Counted from the stretch's first letter, positions 16,006 to 24,949 are shown. The stretch is 59,293 nt of DNA from a virus (IMGVR_UViG_3300029286_000042:1-59293); one strand, 5' to 3'. A program made the numbers and translations. The notes: a model not told the origin generated them from the sequence alone.

Positions 16006-16293
16006 TCAGACGAGCGTCGGCTCCTCAGCCGTTGCCCGCCCCACGATCCGCGTCTCTCCGCAGTTCACCGCCTGCGCACCTCTCTCCGTCAGCACATAAG
16101 CATAGGCAACATCCGACTGCTCGATGTACCCGAGGCGGATCAGCGCGTTGAGCGTCCTTCTTCGCTGCGAATCCTTCATCGCCTGGTCGAGCGATTCCAC
16201 GGTCACCCCCGCGCCAGGAATCCCCCGCCGATCCTTGTACAGCGGACTGCGGAACCACTCCAACAGCTCACGCTGCTGCCGGGACAGTGCCAT
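16006..16293 (-). CDS. Winged-helix-like small protein
   Basis: Predicted 95 residues. RQQRELLEWF, then LDQAMKDSQRRRTLNALIRLGYIE and VLTERGAQAV form the helix, recognition-helix and wing pattern of MarR-like or phage winged helices. It may be a small DNA-binding regulator. It overlaps the cysteine protein upstream by 26 bases. Confidence 0.55.
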   Translation of the reverse strand: MALSRQQRELLEWFRSPLYKDRRGIPGAGVTVESLDQAMKDSQRRRTLNALIRLGYIEQSDVAYAYVLTERGAQAVNCGETRIVGRATAEEPTLV

Positions 16294-16498
16294 CGCCCTC
16301 CCCCTTCTCAGCCAGAATGCAGCGGCACATCGGATGCAAAGGAAGCGCCATCTCGTAGTACGGAGGGCGCCCGCTCCCCGGACAAGGATCTGCCTTCGGC
16401 TCCTTCCTGAAGCCGTGGCGGAACATCACGCCGCCCCTGGTCACTGGCCCCGTATGGCTGCACTCCGAACACATGACGTGCCGCTTCTCAGCAGACAC
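16268..16498 (-). CDS. Small zinc-finger-like protein
   Basis: Predicted 76 residues. CSECSHTG near residue 10, then CPGSGRPP and CRC near the end, suggest a metal-binding fold. The start ATG overlaps the next gene upstream by 11 bases. Function unknown. Confidence 0.5.
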   Translation of the reverse strand: MSAEKRHVMCSECSHTGPVTRGGVMFRHGFRKEPKADPCPGSGRPPYYEMALPLHPMCRCILAEKGEGDGTVPAAA

Positions 16499-16715
16499 CT
16501 TGCAGCCTCCGCGCGCTCCGTTCTCTTTTCAGAAGCGCTTCGGCATCAGGATCGGCCCAGATCATCACTCCACCATAGACCGGGCACTTGAGATCCTTCG
16601 GGAAACATCTTGGCGACCGCCCGGAGACTCGTAGCGCATCGCACGCCTTGCAACGGTAGCTGCGCTCCATCACCTTCGCCCGCGCCCTCTTCGCTCGCCG
16701 CTCCTTGACTCCCAT
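16488..16715 (-). CDS. Small basic zinc-ribbon protein
   Basis: Predicted 75 residues. A strongly basic N-terminus (KERRAKRARAKVMERSYR) precedes CKAC and later CF/CPVY cysteines, so a basic nucleic-acid-binding tail with a small metal site is plausible. No family recognised. Confidence 0.5.
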   Translation of the reverse strand: MGVKERRAKRARAKVMERSYRCKACDALRVSGRSPRCFPKDLKCPVYGGVMIWADPDAEALLKRERSARRLQGVC

Positions 16716-16732
16716 TATCCCTCGCTTCTCTG

Positions 16733-17614
16733 TTAGGATCTTCCGAGAGATTCTACGCCTTCCCCGCCACGACTACAAGCGCCCTGCGCGCTGGCCCGCT
16801 CTGTTTTCTGCTGCTGCTCGGCGTATGCCTTGAACGTATCGGTGAGCCCCGCGACCGCATCCGTCACCCGGTCGACCACCCACTGTGCCCTGGTACCGAA
16901 CGCCAGCCGCTCTCTGATCTCGCGCACAGCGTCCTCGGTCGCCGTCTCCCCAGGAACGAGCCCCCACTCTCTGAGCGTTGTGAGAAGCGATTCCAGGCGC
17001 TCTGTGTCACGCTTGAGTTGTTCCGAGCGCCAGTGCAGCGAGCCTTCACGGTTGAGGAACGCCTCCCCCATCTTCCGGCTGACTTCCCTGCCAAGCGCCC
17101 GCTCCTCCTCCTTCGTCCGCAGCCACGCCCTCCAGTACTCGGCGTCACCCTTCTCCGGCTCGAACTCGCCGAAGATCTTGGCCCGGCTCATGAGGACGTA
17201 GATCATGGCCGCGATCGGGTCGACCCCCTCTTCCCGGTGTGGCGCCTTTCGCCTGGTAAAGAGGCGGGTCCCAGTCGACGCCACCTCCAGTAAGCCGACC
17301 GGCTCGCCCGCCAACTCATCCAGCGAGATGACACCCTTCGGCGCCACGAAGTAGAACTCGTGACAGTGTGCAAGGTACGCCCGCCACTTATTGTCGCGAA
17401 GGAAGTCTGGGCGGCTCACCTTGACCTCGTACCCGATCGTCGTCCAGTGAGCCCAACTCTTCGCCATCACCCACGCATCGAGTCGCCCCGAAGGCTCACT
17501 CGTCATCTGCGTTGGGCCGAACTTGCACTCAGGGACGAAGACATCAGCCTTGTGCTTCTCTCGGAGCAGCCCGATCACATCACGCGCCGCAACCATCGCC
17601 CGCACCTCGCTCAA
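16733..17614 (-). CDS. MmcB-like PD-(D/E)XK nuclease-fold protein
   Basis: Predicted 293 residues. The N-terminal 125 residues match the MmcB family: RLDAWVMAKSW, then TTIGYEVKVSRPDFLRDNKW, YLAHCHEFYFVAP and GLLEV. The EVKVS strand supplies the E.K of a PD-(D/E)XK active site and RLDAW supplies the acidic residue. The family is linked to DNA repair in some Alphaproteobacteria and is common in phages. The C-terminal 150 residues are helical and charged, probably coiled coil, ending in a QQQK segment. A role in processing or repairing phage or host DNA is inference. Confidence 0.72.
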   Translation of the reverse strand: MSEVRAMVAARDVIGLLREKHKADVFVPECKFGPTQMTSEPSGRLDAWVMAKSWAHWTTIGYEVKVSRPDFLRDNKWRAYLAHCHEFYFVAPKGVISLDELAGEPVGLLEVASTGTRLFTRRKAPHREEGVDPIAAMIYVLMSRAKIFGEFEPEKGDAEYWRAWLRTKEEERALGREVSRKMGEAFLNREGSLHWRSEQLKRDTERLESLLTTLREWGLVPGETATEDAVREIRERLAFGTRAQWVVDRVTDAVAGLTDTFKAYAEQQQKTERASAQGACSRGGEGVESLGRS

Positions 17615-17677
17615 CAGAAGAGGACCACCCCGCCGTCGTACTCGACGAGGTGGCCCAAGTCACAAGCCTGCCCGCAA

Positions 17678-18457
17678 CTACTTCGCCGGAGCGGGGTTGC
17701 ACGTCTTCGGCAGCATCGCGATCGACTGCCTCCAGTGCGACACGATGTCGTGGTTCGCCTGCGACCGGAATCGGAAGTCGAAGTCGAGCCACTCACACCC
17801 CTCTGGCACCTCCGCCTGCGACGCAAGCAAGACATGGCAATCGCCAGTGCCGCACGCCGCCTTCTCCTTAGCCGCAGCCGGAGCCCCGACAGCCCCCGGA
17901 GGCGGAGTATTGATCGGCGCGGACGGCGGCAGCGGATCGAGTTGCAGATCGAGAACCGCCTGCGCCTCACGCTGAGCGGCCCATGCCGCATCGTAGAGCG
18001 CCTGGATCTGCGGATTGCAGCTCGTCGGCTTGCCTTGGCCTGGGCGCTCCGTCATCGGGTAGATCGCGAACAGATTTTCGTCAGTCCACCGATCGTCGCT
18101 TCGGAGGCCCGTACCGTCGAGGTAGATAGCGCTTCTCTTCCCCGTCTTCCGGTGCGTCACCGTGATGTTGACCTCGTACGGCTCGGTGCCATTCGGCTCG
18201 ATGCCCGTGTACGTGATGTGAGGCCAGCACCCCAACTCTCGAAGGTGCGTACCGAAGCGATGGAGCCCACCCTCACCCATGTACGGAACGCCGAAGTACG
18301 CCCCCCAGAACCTGCCTGGAGTTCGCGTCTCGACCTCTCCCTCACCCTCCGCCGGCGGCTTCGGCGGAACAACTACCGCCGGGCGCCGTTTTCGCGTGAG
18401 GAGGTAGAAGGCGCCGACGACTACGACGATGACCAGAAGCCATCCGAGTCCGCTCAC
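17678..18457 (-). CDS. Membrane-anchored hypothetical protein
   Basis: Predicted 259 residues. One N-terminal hydrophobic span (about 4-21) is followed by RKRR and a proline-rich linker, suggesting an N-in single-pass protein with its bulk in the periplasm. The C-terminal half has a CGTGDC pair and later cysteine and could form a disulphide. Its ATGA junction with the holin-like gene ties them together. Lysis function is possible but not shown. Confidence 0.55.
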   Translation of the reverse strand: MSGLGWLLVIVVVVGAFYLLTRKRRPAVVVPPKPPAEGEGEVETRTPGRFWGAYFGVPYMGEGGLHRFGTHLRELGCWPHITYTGIEPNGTEPYEVNITVTHRKTGKRSAIYLDGTGLRSDDRWTDENLFAIYPMTERPGQGKPTSCNPQIQALYDAAWAAQREAQAVLDLQLDPLPPSAPINTPPPGAVGAPAAAKEKAACGTGDCHVLLASQAEVPEGCEWLDFDFRFRSQANHDIVSHWRQSIAMLPKTCNPAPAK

Positions 18458-18936
18458 TTCTGACCACCCGCCTCAGCCGCAGCCAACTTCGCCGCCGCCT
18501 CCTTCGCCGCCTTGACCGCCGTCGAGTTGAGGCCGAACTTCGCGCTGATCGTCGCGTAGGCCAGCGTCATGAAGCCGCCAGCCTGCAAGAGGCCCTTGAT
18601 CGCGGCCACCCAATTCGCAAAGAGCAGCGAGTACCCTCCCGTCACCAGGAACGCGAGCACCGCCGAGACGAACGACGCGAGGTACGCGATCCACGTCATC
18701 GTGCGCGTGGTCACCCACTTCGTCGGCAGCTTCTCCTTGATGAACTGGGCAATCGTCATGCCGAGCGTACCGGCGAGGACCGTCGTCGCGAGCTGCTCCC
18801 AGTCGCCGAGTCCAGCGCCGACCTCTGGATCACTCGCCGTCTGCGCGGCTACCGCCAGCGACACAGTCGCCGCGAGCAACACGCCCAGAAGTACGAGCAT
18901 TGCCAAGAGCCCTTTCGAGCATCTCCCTCTGCGCAT
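18454..18936 (-). CDS. Putative holin-like membrane protein
   Basis: Predicted 160 residues from an ATG with a GGAGG site. An N-terminal hydrophobic signal (about 9-31) ends near AVAAQ, then three further spans follow around 49-63, 80-102 and 104-130, and the tail is alanine/lysine-rich (KAAKEAAAKLAAAEAG). Length and topology fit a phage holin, which times membrane holes for lysis. No endolysin gene was recognised nearby, so this is a topology-based guess. Confidence 0.45.
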   Translation of the reverse strand: MRRGRCSKGLLAMLVLLGVLLAATVSLAVAAQTASDPEVGAGLGDWEQLATTVLAGTLGMTIAQFIKEKLPTKWVTTRTMTWIAYLASFVSAVLAFLVTGGYSLLFANWVAAIKGLLQAGGFMTLAYATISAKFGLNSTAVKAAKEAAAKLAAAEAGGQK

Positions 18937-19008
18937 AGCTTTCCTCCCTCTCCGCGCTTCGAATGGCGCGCCGTCTATCTTAGCACTTTGCGCCGCCACG
19001 CGGTAGCT

Positions 19009-19650
19009 TCACCCGGCAGGCCCATCTTCCGACAGCGACTCACGCCGCACGATCTCCCTCGTGAGAGCCGCCCTGAGCAGCCTGTAGACAGCGGCAGGGT
19101 GCGCGTCCATCGGCACGGTGAGCGATCCCTCATCCAACGGGTCGCGCGGGTCGCGCCACGCCTGTCCCTCCACCTCCGCCGCGATCCGTCGATCCATGAT
19201 CGCAAGCGCATTTCGCAGGTGCTCGTCGTGCATCTCCGCGATGAGAAGCGTCCGCCCGTCCCGCGTCTCCCACACCTCTGGCAGTCTCTCCAGCAGGATC
19301 GCTTCCCCAGCGTCACGCGGGCTGCCCTCCATCGAATCGCGGAGCGCGACGACTCGCCGCGACCACTTCCGCAAAGAAGAGATGACATCATCCATCTCCT
19401 CGCGCTCATCCTCCACCTTCGTATGGTGGTAGCGAAGCGACGACACCAAGCTGTCGGTGCGCGCAAGCACCTCCCCAAGCTCTGTGAGTCCCTGCACGCC
19501 GAGGTGCGCCAACTGAAGCTGTCGCTCGCCAAGCTCCCTTGAGAACGCTTCGAGCTTCTTGCGCAAGCCAGCAAGTTCTGCGTCCATTATCTCCGTCGCC
19601 GACAGCGGCCCACCAACACCCGTCGGCATCCCTTGCCCGTCGACCCGCAT
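19009..19650 (-). CDS. Hypothetical coiled-coil protein
   Basis: Predicted 213 residues from an ATG with AAGGGGGAG. A long helical middle (AELAGLRKKLEAFSRELGER and following residues) carries heptad-like leucines, then a region with VEDEREEMDDVISSL. The C-terminus is compact. Its position between membrane and nucleotidyltransferase-like genes gives no clue. Confidence 0.55.
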   Translation of the reverse strand: MRVDGQGMPTGVGGPLSATEIMDAELAGLRKKLEAFSRELGERQLQLAHLGVQGLTELGEVLARTDSLVSSLRYHHTKVEDEREEMDDVISSLRKWSRRVVALRDSMEGSPRDAGEAILLERLPEVWETRDGRTLLIAEMHDEHLRNALAIMDRRIAAEVEGQAWRDPRDPLDEGSLTVPMDAHPAAVYRLLRAALTREIVRRESLSEDGPAG

Positions 19651-19663
19651 CAGCTCCCCCTTC

Positions 19664-20275
19664 TCAGTCCCAGTGCACGCGCACCCGCTGTCCACCACCC
19701 GGAGAGATCTCGGACTGCTTCATGAGGGCGCCGACCCGATCCTCCCCCCCATCACCGACGATGCCCGTCGCCAGATCTCGGAGCGTCCCGATGCACGGCC
19801 AGTAGCCGGCCTTCGCATACTTGAAGGCACGGCGCAGCGAATCCAGGGCGAAGTCCGGGTCGATCCGGTTCACCGCGAGATGGCGGCGTAGGGTCGAGGT
19901 GATTGCCTCAAGCGTCGCCAGAAGTGTGCCGTCGCTTCCGACAATGAACTGGCAGAGGCAGAAGTCGAACGAGTCCACCACCTCACCCGGCGACCCAAAG
20001 AAGCGATGTTTGATCGCCTGAATCCGGCGAGGCGACTCCCACATCATGTAGGTGTCGGTCGTCACCGCCAGCTCGCGCTGTAGCCCGTTCAACTCGATGA
20101 AGGTGTCAAGCTCATCGACATCAGAGAAGAACACGTCGACGTCGCTCTCCTGCGGCTCGCCCGTGAACCAGCGACGCGCAGCCCCTCCCGCGATCCACGC
20201 ATTGTACGGCAGCTTCAGCGTTGGCTTCTCTCCCAGGCACTGCGACTGCGGGACGCGAATCAGCAGAGCAGCCAT
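19664..20275 (-). CDS. Nucleotidyltransferase-fold protein
   Basis: Predicted 203 residues from an ATG that overlaps the upstream stop (TGATG). AWIAGGAARRWFTGEPQESD followed by VDVFF is the Pol-beta superfamily signature: a GG(A)AxR turn and a DxD-like metal site, as at the N-terminus of tRNA nucleotidyltransferase-like and HEPN-linked NTases. Length is short for a CCA enzyme and no head-domain repeat is seen. It probably transfers a nucleotide to an unknown acceptor, or is a conserved phage NTase-like protein. Confidence 0.65.
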   Translation of the reverse strand: MAALLIRVPQSQCLGEKPTLKLPYNAWIAGGAARRWFTGEPQESDVDVFFSDVDELDTFIELNGLQRELAVTTDTYMMWESPRRIQAIKHRFFGSPGEVVDSFDFCLCQFIVGSDGTLLATLEAITSTLRRHLAVNRIDPDFALDSLRRAFKYAKAGYWPCIGTLRDLATGIVGDGGEDRVGALMKQSEISPGGGQRVRVHWD

Positions 20276-20793
20276 CAGCGCACCCTTCGATGCTTCGGAG
20301 ACAGCGCCATCCTCACAAGCACGGCAAGAACGAACAGCACCAGCGCGACGAGCACCCCGTTGACCTGGACCCATCCGAACGAAACCTGCCGCGCACGCTT
20401 GAAGAACTCCATCGTGTTGGTGAGCGTGTACTCGAACTCATCCTGCGTAAGCTGCATCATCCCTTGGCTGTAGCCTAGCGCCGAAGGATCGACGGCCGCC
20501 AGCTGTTCGCAGCGCACCGCCAAGCCCCGCAGAATGTCGAGCTGGTTCGACGTCTTGAGGTTGGCTCTCTTCACCACCCATGATCCGTACTCCGGGAGAC
20601 CGGCGTCCTCCGCCTCTCCAATGAACTCGCGGACGTACTTCGCCTTATCCCCAGGCAAACTCGCATCGTAAGCGAGCTGGAGGTTCGACGTGAACGCTTC
20701 CGCCTCCATGTGCCGCCACGCAGTCAGACCGCCCAACCCCAGCAACACCACACCGAGAACCACGACAACCAACGTACTCGCCCGCATAGTCAC
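20275..20793 (-). CDS. Two-span membrane protein
   Basis: Predicted 172 residues. Hydrophobic spans at about 6-24 and 142-162 bracket a roughly 115-residue soluble domain, which is probably periplasmic. The short basic C-terminus (KHRRVR) would be cytoplasmic. No family recognised. It could be an Rz/spanin-like or superinfection protein, but no motif supports that. Confidence 0.55.
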   Translation of the reverse strand: MTMRASTLVVVVLGVVLLGLGGLTAWRHMEAEAFTSNLQLAYDASLPGDKAKYVREFIGEAEDAGLPEYGSWVVKRANLKTSNQLDILRGLAVRCEQLAAVDPSALGYSQGMMQLTQDEFEYTLTNTMEFFKRARQVSFGWVQVNGVLVALVLFVLAVLVRMALSPKHRRVR

Positions 20794-21281
20794 TCCTCAT
20801 GCTCCTTGAGATCATCCAACCGCTTCGGGGTGAGGGCTTCCGCCAACTTCCCACCAAGCGGCACGCCGTAGACGCGCCACCCATTCGAGTAGCGGTACGC
20901 GGTCGCCTTCCCCACCTTCTCCGCCTCTGCCCTTGTCCCGTACACTTCGACAGTATCCCAGTTGTCGTTGTGCGGCCTTCTCTTCCCTCTTCGCGCTTGG
21001 AGCAAGAAGACCACATCTCTCGTGATCTCCGCTCGGATCTCCGCCCGTCTATCGCCAAGCGCCTCGATGATCGCGTCCGCCGCCCGTCGGAGTCGCAAGT
21101 ACGGCGCCATGTACTCGGCTAGCGACTTGTCGCCCAGACCTCCGCCGACTCTCCCACATCCCTCGCATGGATGCGTCCGATGGCTCAAGCACCCAGGATG
21201 CGAGCACGGCCCGCCAGGCCCCGTACTCGGCGGAAGCAGTTCAGCCGCTATCGGCCCTGGCTTTCCGAGAGACATGAGCAC
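20790..21281 (-). CDS. Cysteine-cluster hypothetical protein
   Basis: Predicted 163 residues. The GTG start lies six bases after GGAGG; an ATG two codons in is alternative. CSHPGCLSHRTHPCEGCGR near residues 26-44 holds four cysteines and two histidines and probably binds zinc. A charged helical region follows (AADAIIEALGDRRAEIRAEI). It overlaps the next gene upstream by 41 bases. Confidence 0.55.
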   Translation of the reverse strand: MLMSLGKPGPIAAELLPPSTGPGGPCSHPGCLSHRTHPCEGCGRVGGGLGDKSLAEYMAPYLRLRRAADAIIEALGDRRAEIRAEITRDVVFLLQARRGKRRPHNDNWDTVEVYGTRAEAEKVGKATAYRYSNGWRVYGVPLGGKLAEALTPKRLDDLKEHEE

Positions 21282-21540
21282 CGATCACCTCCGCGATTGT
21301 CATGTTCCCCCGCTTGTTCAGGCCCATGTCGTAGAGAGCATCGAGCAAGGCGAAGAAGGTCGAGCGCGGCAAGCATCCGCAGTTCCGGTACCATCGCCGC
21401 CCCTTCCCTCCATCGCTCAAACAGACCAGTAGCCAGCCCTTCCGAGAGGCGCGCAACGGAGCGACCTTCCCACACCCGATGCACGAGTGCTCGGACCGTC
21501 GGCGCTCAACTTCGAACGGCGCGGGCTTCCTCATCACCAT
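21241..21540 (-). CDS. Small zinc-finger-like protein
   Basis: Predicted 99 residues from an ATG overlapping the upstream stop by seven bases. A CIGCGK pair and later CGC could be one metal site, and the basic segment ERRRSEHS supports nucleic-acid contact. Function unknown. Confidence 0.5.
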   Translation of the reverse strand: MVMRKPAPFEVERRRSEHSCIGCGKVAPLRASRKGWLLVCLSDGGKGRRWYRNCGCLPRSTFFALLDALYDMGLNKRGNMTIAEVIGAHVSRKARADSG

Positions 21541-22322
21541 GGAGCCCTCGCGCATGCGTCCCGCATCTCTCGATGGCGCCCAGACCTCACCGCGTCGATG
21601 AATGCGCGCCCACAGTTCGTGCCAAGCCACTGGATGATCGACGCCGCGACCGTCGCATCACGCTGAGAGACGATGGCCCTTCCCCCACGCGGCGCCAAGA
21701 TCGAGACGAGCGCCGGCGGCGTGTTGCGCTTGCCATTCTCCCAGCGCCAGGCCTCCGCGAACTCCTTCTCCTCCACCGATACGCCCTGCTCCACCAGTTC
21801 AGGAGCGATCCGGTCGGCGTGCACCGCATCATGCTTCAGTTCATCGAACTGCGCCGGCACTCCGCGCGCCCTGAGTTCTTGGAGGACCGCCAGCCGATCG
21901 TCTGTCACCCGGTCGAGCTTCGCCCCCAGATCGCACAGTAACTGCTGAGCGATCTCCGGAGCAGCTCTGTCGAGGGCCGAGGCCAGCCACCCCTTGAGTG
22001 GGCTCTCGCTCTCGCCCATGAACGCCGGACGATGTGGCCTCACCGTGTACCGAACGACGACGGTCCCGGTGAGGGTCCTCTTTTCCTCGACTGTCACAAC
22101 GTCGTAATGCTCGCCGTCTTTGACGATACGATCCCCGACCCCCGCGTATCGCGAGTCGAGGTCCCCCCGCGTCTCGACGACCCACAAGAGAGAACCACGC
22201 TGGTCGACTACGATCTCGGAGAGGCTCCTCGTGCCCTTCTCCTTCGCGAAGAACTCTTCACGGATCGCAGCTCGCCCCGTCGGCCCGCGCCGACCCTCAC
22301 CCTCTGAAGAGATCAGACCCAT
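21534..22322 (-). CDS. Hypothetical protein
   Basis: Predicted 262 residues from an ATG with a good GGAGGGCGGGG site. The N-terminal 100 residues are beta-rich (VVTVEEKRTLTGTVVVRYTV). The remainder is mostly helical and charged. No signal peptide, metal cluster or recognised motif. Confidence 0.55.
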   Translation of the reverse strand: MGLISSEGEGRRGPTGRAAIREEFFAKEKGTRSLSEIVVDQRGSLLWVVETRGDLDSRYAGVGDRIVKDGEHYDVVTVEEKRTLTGTVVVRYTVRPHRPAFMGESESPLKGWLASALDRAAPEIAQQLLCDLGAKLDRVTDDRLAVLQELRARGVPAQFDELKHDAVHADRIAPELVEQGVSVEEKEFAEAWRWENGKRNTPPALVSILAPRGGRAIVSQRDATVAASIIQWLGTNCGRAFIDAVRSGRHREMRDACARAPW

Positions 22323-22336
22323 CCCCCCGCCCTCCT

Positions 22337-22876
22337 TCACTGCCCCAAGAACGGCCCGAGCGTCACCGAGTCCTCGTCGTACCACAGAGTGAACGGCTGG
22401 CGAATATCGATCGCCTCAGGCAGCGCAACCCACCCGATCACCGTCTCGTAGAGAAGGCCTCCGCCGAACGCATCATCCCACTTCATGACGTCAGACGAAG
22501 AGATCTCGAACTGCTTCCGACCCTGCGTGACGACAAGACGCAATGGGTGCCAGTAGAAGCGTCCAGGCTCAGGAGTGATGACCGTGACGAGTAGTGCTTC
22601 CCGCCCCGGCCACGTTCCGCCGAGGACCCGCATCACCGCAGATATGGCCGCGACCTCATCCGTCGTACTCGTCCCCCACGCCAGGGCCAGCGAGTCGCTT
22701 GTGCACCAGAATGCGTGTATCGTGAGCCCAGACGAACCAGACAACGTGTGGACCTGCAAGAACCCCTGCCAGCGATCCGGCAGCGCCCCCGGCCCCGCGA
22801 CGCCGAGTGCCATCACCCCGACCAGAGCCACCACCAACACCGCCACAAGAACGCGCCCAACGATTCCCCGCTCCAT
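22337..22876 (-). CDS. Secreted or membrane-anchored hypothetical protein
   Basis: Predicted 179 residues. A hydrophobic N-terminus (about 8-27) preceded by MERGIVGR could be a signal anchor. The rest is beta-prone with two WYDED- and FGGG-like turns. It is followed by the small unknown at 21.5-22.3 kb with a 14-base gap. No family recognised. Confidence 0.55.
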   Translation of the reverse strand: MERGIVGRVLVAVLVVALVGVMALGVAGPGALPDRWQGFLQVHTLSGSSGLTIHAFWCTSDSLALAWGTSTTDEVAAISAVMRVLGGTWPGREALLVTVITPEPGRFYWHPLRLVVTQGRKQFEISSSDVMKWDDAFGGGLLYETVIGWVALPEAIDIRQPFTLWYDEDSVTLGPFLGQ

Positions 22877-22891
22877 GTACTCCCCCTTCCT

Positions 22892-23362
22892 CTAGCTGAC
22901 CAGCACCGATTGAGGCGCCGGCACCTCTTCACGCTTGCCCCCGCGCAGTCTCGCAGCCCACGACCTCGCGTATCGCTCGATCTGGTTCAGCGAGGACCTG
23001 TTGCGCTCCTCCATCTCAGCCTTGAACGTCACCAACTTCTCAGGATCAGTGATCGCCTGGCACGCGGCGTCGTAGGTGCGCCGCTCCACCCTGCCGATCG
23101 TCGCGAAGGTATCGAGCGCCGCAGCGATCTCCTCGGCCCTCGCCGTCATGAACTCTGAGAGAGACATCCCCAACCACTCGCGACACGCCGCTTCGACCTG
23201 CTCCTCAGATGCCCCGAAGAGCATCCCTCCGCAGTCCTCGTAGCTTTCATCGTGCACCGAGTATTGGCCCTGTCCGACGATCAGCGCACACGCGCACGCC
23301 ACGGCGTTCGAATCCGCGAGGAATGTGATTGGATCGCTTGGGTTGATAAGTTCGTAGACCAT
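22892..23362 (-). CDS. Conserved phage protein (YELINPSD family)
   Basis: Predicted 156 residues. The start VYELINPSDPITFLADSNAV, then ACACALIVGQGQY, resembles a frequent phage protein beginning 'YELINPSD.yTF.A.d...A..A..lLG.G.YG'. The later part is helical and charged. The family is conserved but uncharacterised. A clear promoter lies about 75 bases upstream, so this gene probably begins a transcript. Confidence 0.65.
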   Translation of the reverse strand: MVYELINPSDPITFLADSNAVACACALIVGQGQYSVHDESYEDCGGMLFGASEEQVEAACREWLGMSLSEFMTARAEEIAAALDTFATIGRVERRTYDAACQAITDPEKLVTFKAEMEERNRSSLNQIERYARSWAARLRGGKREEVPAPQSVLVS

Positions 23363-23437
23363 CGCCCGCCCTCCACTCTAGACACCATAGCTGGCAGCCC
23401 TACCTGCCCAACGCTAACGACTCCGCTCGTTCAGCAC

Positions 23438-23466
23438 ACTATACCTGAAGGTCCCAACGGAAACAA
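23438..23466 (-). promoter_or_regulatory. Promoter with TTGTTT and TATAGT
   Basis: On the minus strand TTGTTT is separated by 17 bases from TATAGT, and CTTCAGG directly precedes the -10 box. The same arrangement occurs at 30995-31022 and, with TTGAAT and TAGAAT, at 37699-37727. It points to the YELINPSD-family gene at 22.9-23.4 kb. Confidence 0.7.
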
Positions 23467-23484
23467 GCCCGAGTGCGCAGCATC

Positions 23485-24411
23485 TCACTCATACCACGGC
23501 AGCGTGTCGTAGAGTATCCCCCCCAGGTGCCGCCCTGCGGCCTGCCGCCCTACCCGCTGCACGGTCACCGCCTGACCACGAGGACCGCGCGCCGCAGGGC
23601 GCGTCGCCCCATCGCGCTCGACGTAGAGCGCCGACTTCGCAGCCTGGACGCTATTCGCGACAGACTCCGGACACCACTCCCCCCAACCCTTGAACAGGAA
23701 TGGGATGCGTGCTCCTTCCATCTCCTTCGCCAACTCCAGCGGCCAGTCCGGGTGCATCGGTCGAGCGCCCCTTCCCGTCTCCCCACCGCAGACAACCGCA
23801 TCGAGAGCGAGTCCAGGTCTGTGCTTGAACAGCCCAACCTCACCCGTCAACTGCAAGGAACCGAGCATCGGCTCAACGCTCACCCAATGCCCGGCAGCAG
23901 GGCACTGCATAAGCCAGTCCAGCCGGTCGACGAACTGCTGTTCTTCGATCGTCGTCCCGAGCCACACGTTCGGGAGCGGATGATAGCCAGCACCCTCCTT
24001 CGCGAAGAACGCCGCCATGCGCTCTGGCCGCTTGGTCAGGATTAGGAATGTGTGCCGAGGGCAGTGCGCCGCCACCCCAAGCAACGCGCGTACCGCATCG
24101 TCCTCCACCCCCGGATGAAAGAGATCGTTCCACACGCAGAAGACCGTGGGGATCTTCGTCGATGTCGGGACGTTGAGTGCTTCATCCATCACCCGCACGC
24201 ACCCGTTGAACGCCCCGTCAGCACGGTTGAGCCCGTGGTACCGCATGACGATCTTCGGGTTGGACTGTGCCGCCCTCATCTTTGTCTGTGCCGCCGCCCA
24301 GCAATTCCTGCACCCCGCCGACACCGGCGAACACCCCTCGACGTACGACAGCGCCCTGTCCCAGTAAAGGCCGCGCGCTCTGCTCTCCGCCCGCTTTTCG
24401 TCGTCGTTCAT
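23485..24411 (-). CDS. DUF5131 (Gp37/Gp68) family protein
   Basis: Predicted 308 residues. The cysteine pattern in CSPVSAGCRNCWA near residues 27-39 equals the CxxxSxGCxxCYA motif of this phage family, with the preceding WDRALSYVEG in place of the usual 'TWNP..GC'. Further family blocks are FCVWNDLFHPGV, LILTKRPERM, PNVWLGTTIEEQQ, VSVEPMLG, VVCGGETG and ARPMHPDW. The family has a radical-SAM-like barrel and cysteine cluster, but its reaction is not known. The gene is complete. Confidence 0.85.
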   Translation of the reverse strand: MNDDEKRAESRARGLYWDRALSYVEGCSPVSAGCRNCWAAAQTKMRAAQSNPKIVMRYHGLNRADGAFNGCVRVMDEALNVPTSTKIPTVFCVWNDLFHPGVEDDAVRALLGVAAHCPRHTFLILTKRPERMAAFFAKEGAGYHPLPNVWLGTTIEEQQFVDRLDWLMQCPAAGHWVSVEPMLGSLQLTGEVGLFKHRPGLALDAVVCGGETGRGARPMHPDWPLELAKEMEGARIPFLFKGWGEWCPESVANSVQAAKSALYVERDGATRPAARGPRGQAVTVQRVGRQAAGRHLGGILYDTLPWYE

Positions 24412-24845
24412 TCAATCCGCCCCCACTCCACGACTTCTGACCGGACCCAGAGCTTTGGGAGAAAGCCTAGACCCTCTTCCATCCCCCAACCAGGGAACGC
24501 CGCATACGCCTTCGCGATGCCGTCGAGGTGTGCGACGAGAGGGAACCAGCGAGGCGAGTAGGCTAGGCTCCCCGACTCCACATCTCTGATGAGATTCATC
24601 GGATCGAGAACGACCCCGCCATGCACACGCTCAGGGTCCGCGATCATCGGATAGAGGCCAACCGTCGACGCCAAGAGAATGAACTCGCCCCGGACCTCGA
24701 GCCGCACCCCCGTCGGCAGCTCGCAGCGCCACGTCCCGAACTGATTCCACATTCGGCGAGGCGCAACTCCTTCTGGAAGGACAGGCGTGGCGACCGCATG
24801 CTTCTTCGCCGCGAGGAGGGCGCTACGATATTGCTCACCGTTCAC
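24408..24845 (-). CDS. Hypothetical protein
   Basis: Predicted 145 residues from a GTG that overlaps the stop of a possible short leader reading frame as GTGA; a TTG at 24863 is an alternative start. The protein is soluble, beta-rich, with VRLEVRGEFILLASTVGLYP and a tryptophan-rich end. A strong promoter lies about 100 bases upstream. No family recognised. Confidence 0.55.
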   Translation of the reverse strand: MNGEQYRSALLAAKKHAVATPVLPEGVAPRRMWNQFGTWRCELPTGVRLEVRGEFILLASTVGLYPMIADPERVHGGVVLDPMNLIRDVESGSLAYSPRWFPLVAHLDGIAKAYAAFPGWGMEEGLGFLPKLWVRSEVVEWGRIE

Positions 24846-24949
24846 AGAAACACCATCCCACAAAGGAGCAGCCGGTCCACCAGGCGGGCGACCCGGTGAG
24901 ACCGGCCTTTAGAGCGGAGTCGTCTGATCGTTTCAGGCGGGAGATGCAA
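24842..24949 (-). CDS. Possible 35-residue leader reading frame
   Basis: A TTG-initiated frame of 35 codons (starts LHLPPETIRRLRSK, ends LLLCGMVFL) lies just downstream of the 24962-24991 promoter and ends in a GTGA overlap with the following gene. No ribosome binding site is seen and the -10 box is only about 12 bases from the TTG, so it would be translated leaderless or not at all. Its basic-then-hydrophobic pattern is the only support besides coupling. Confidence 0.25.
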   Translation of the reverse strand: MHLPPETIRRLRSKGRSHRVARLVDRLLLCGMVFL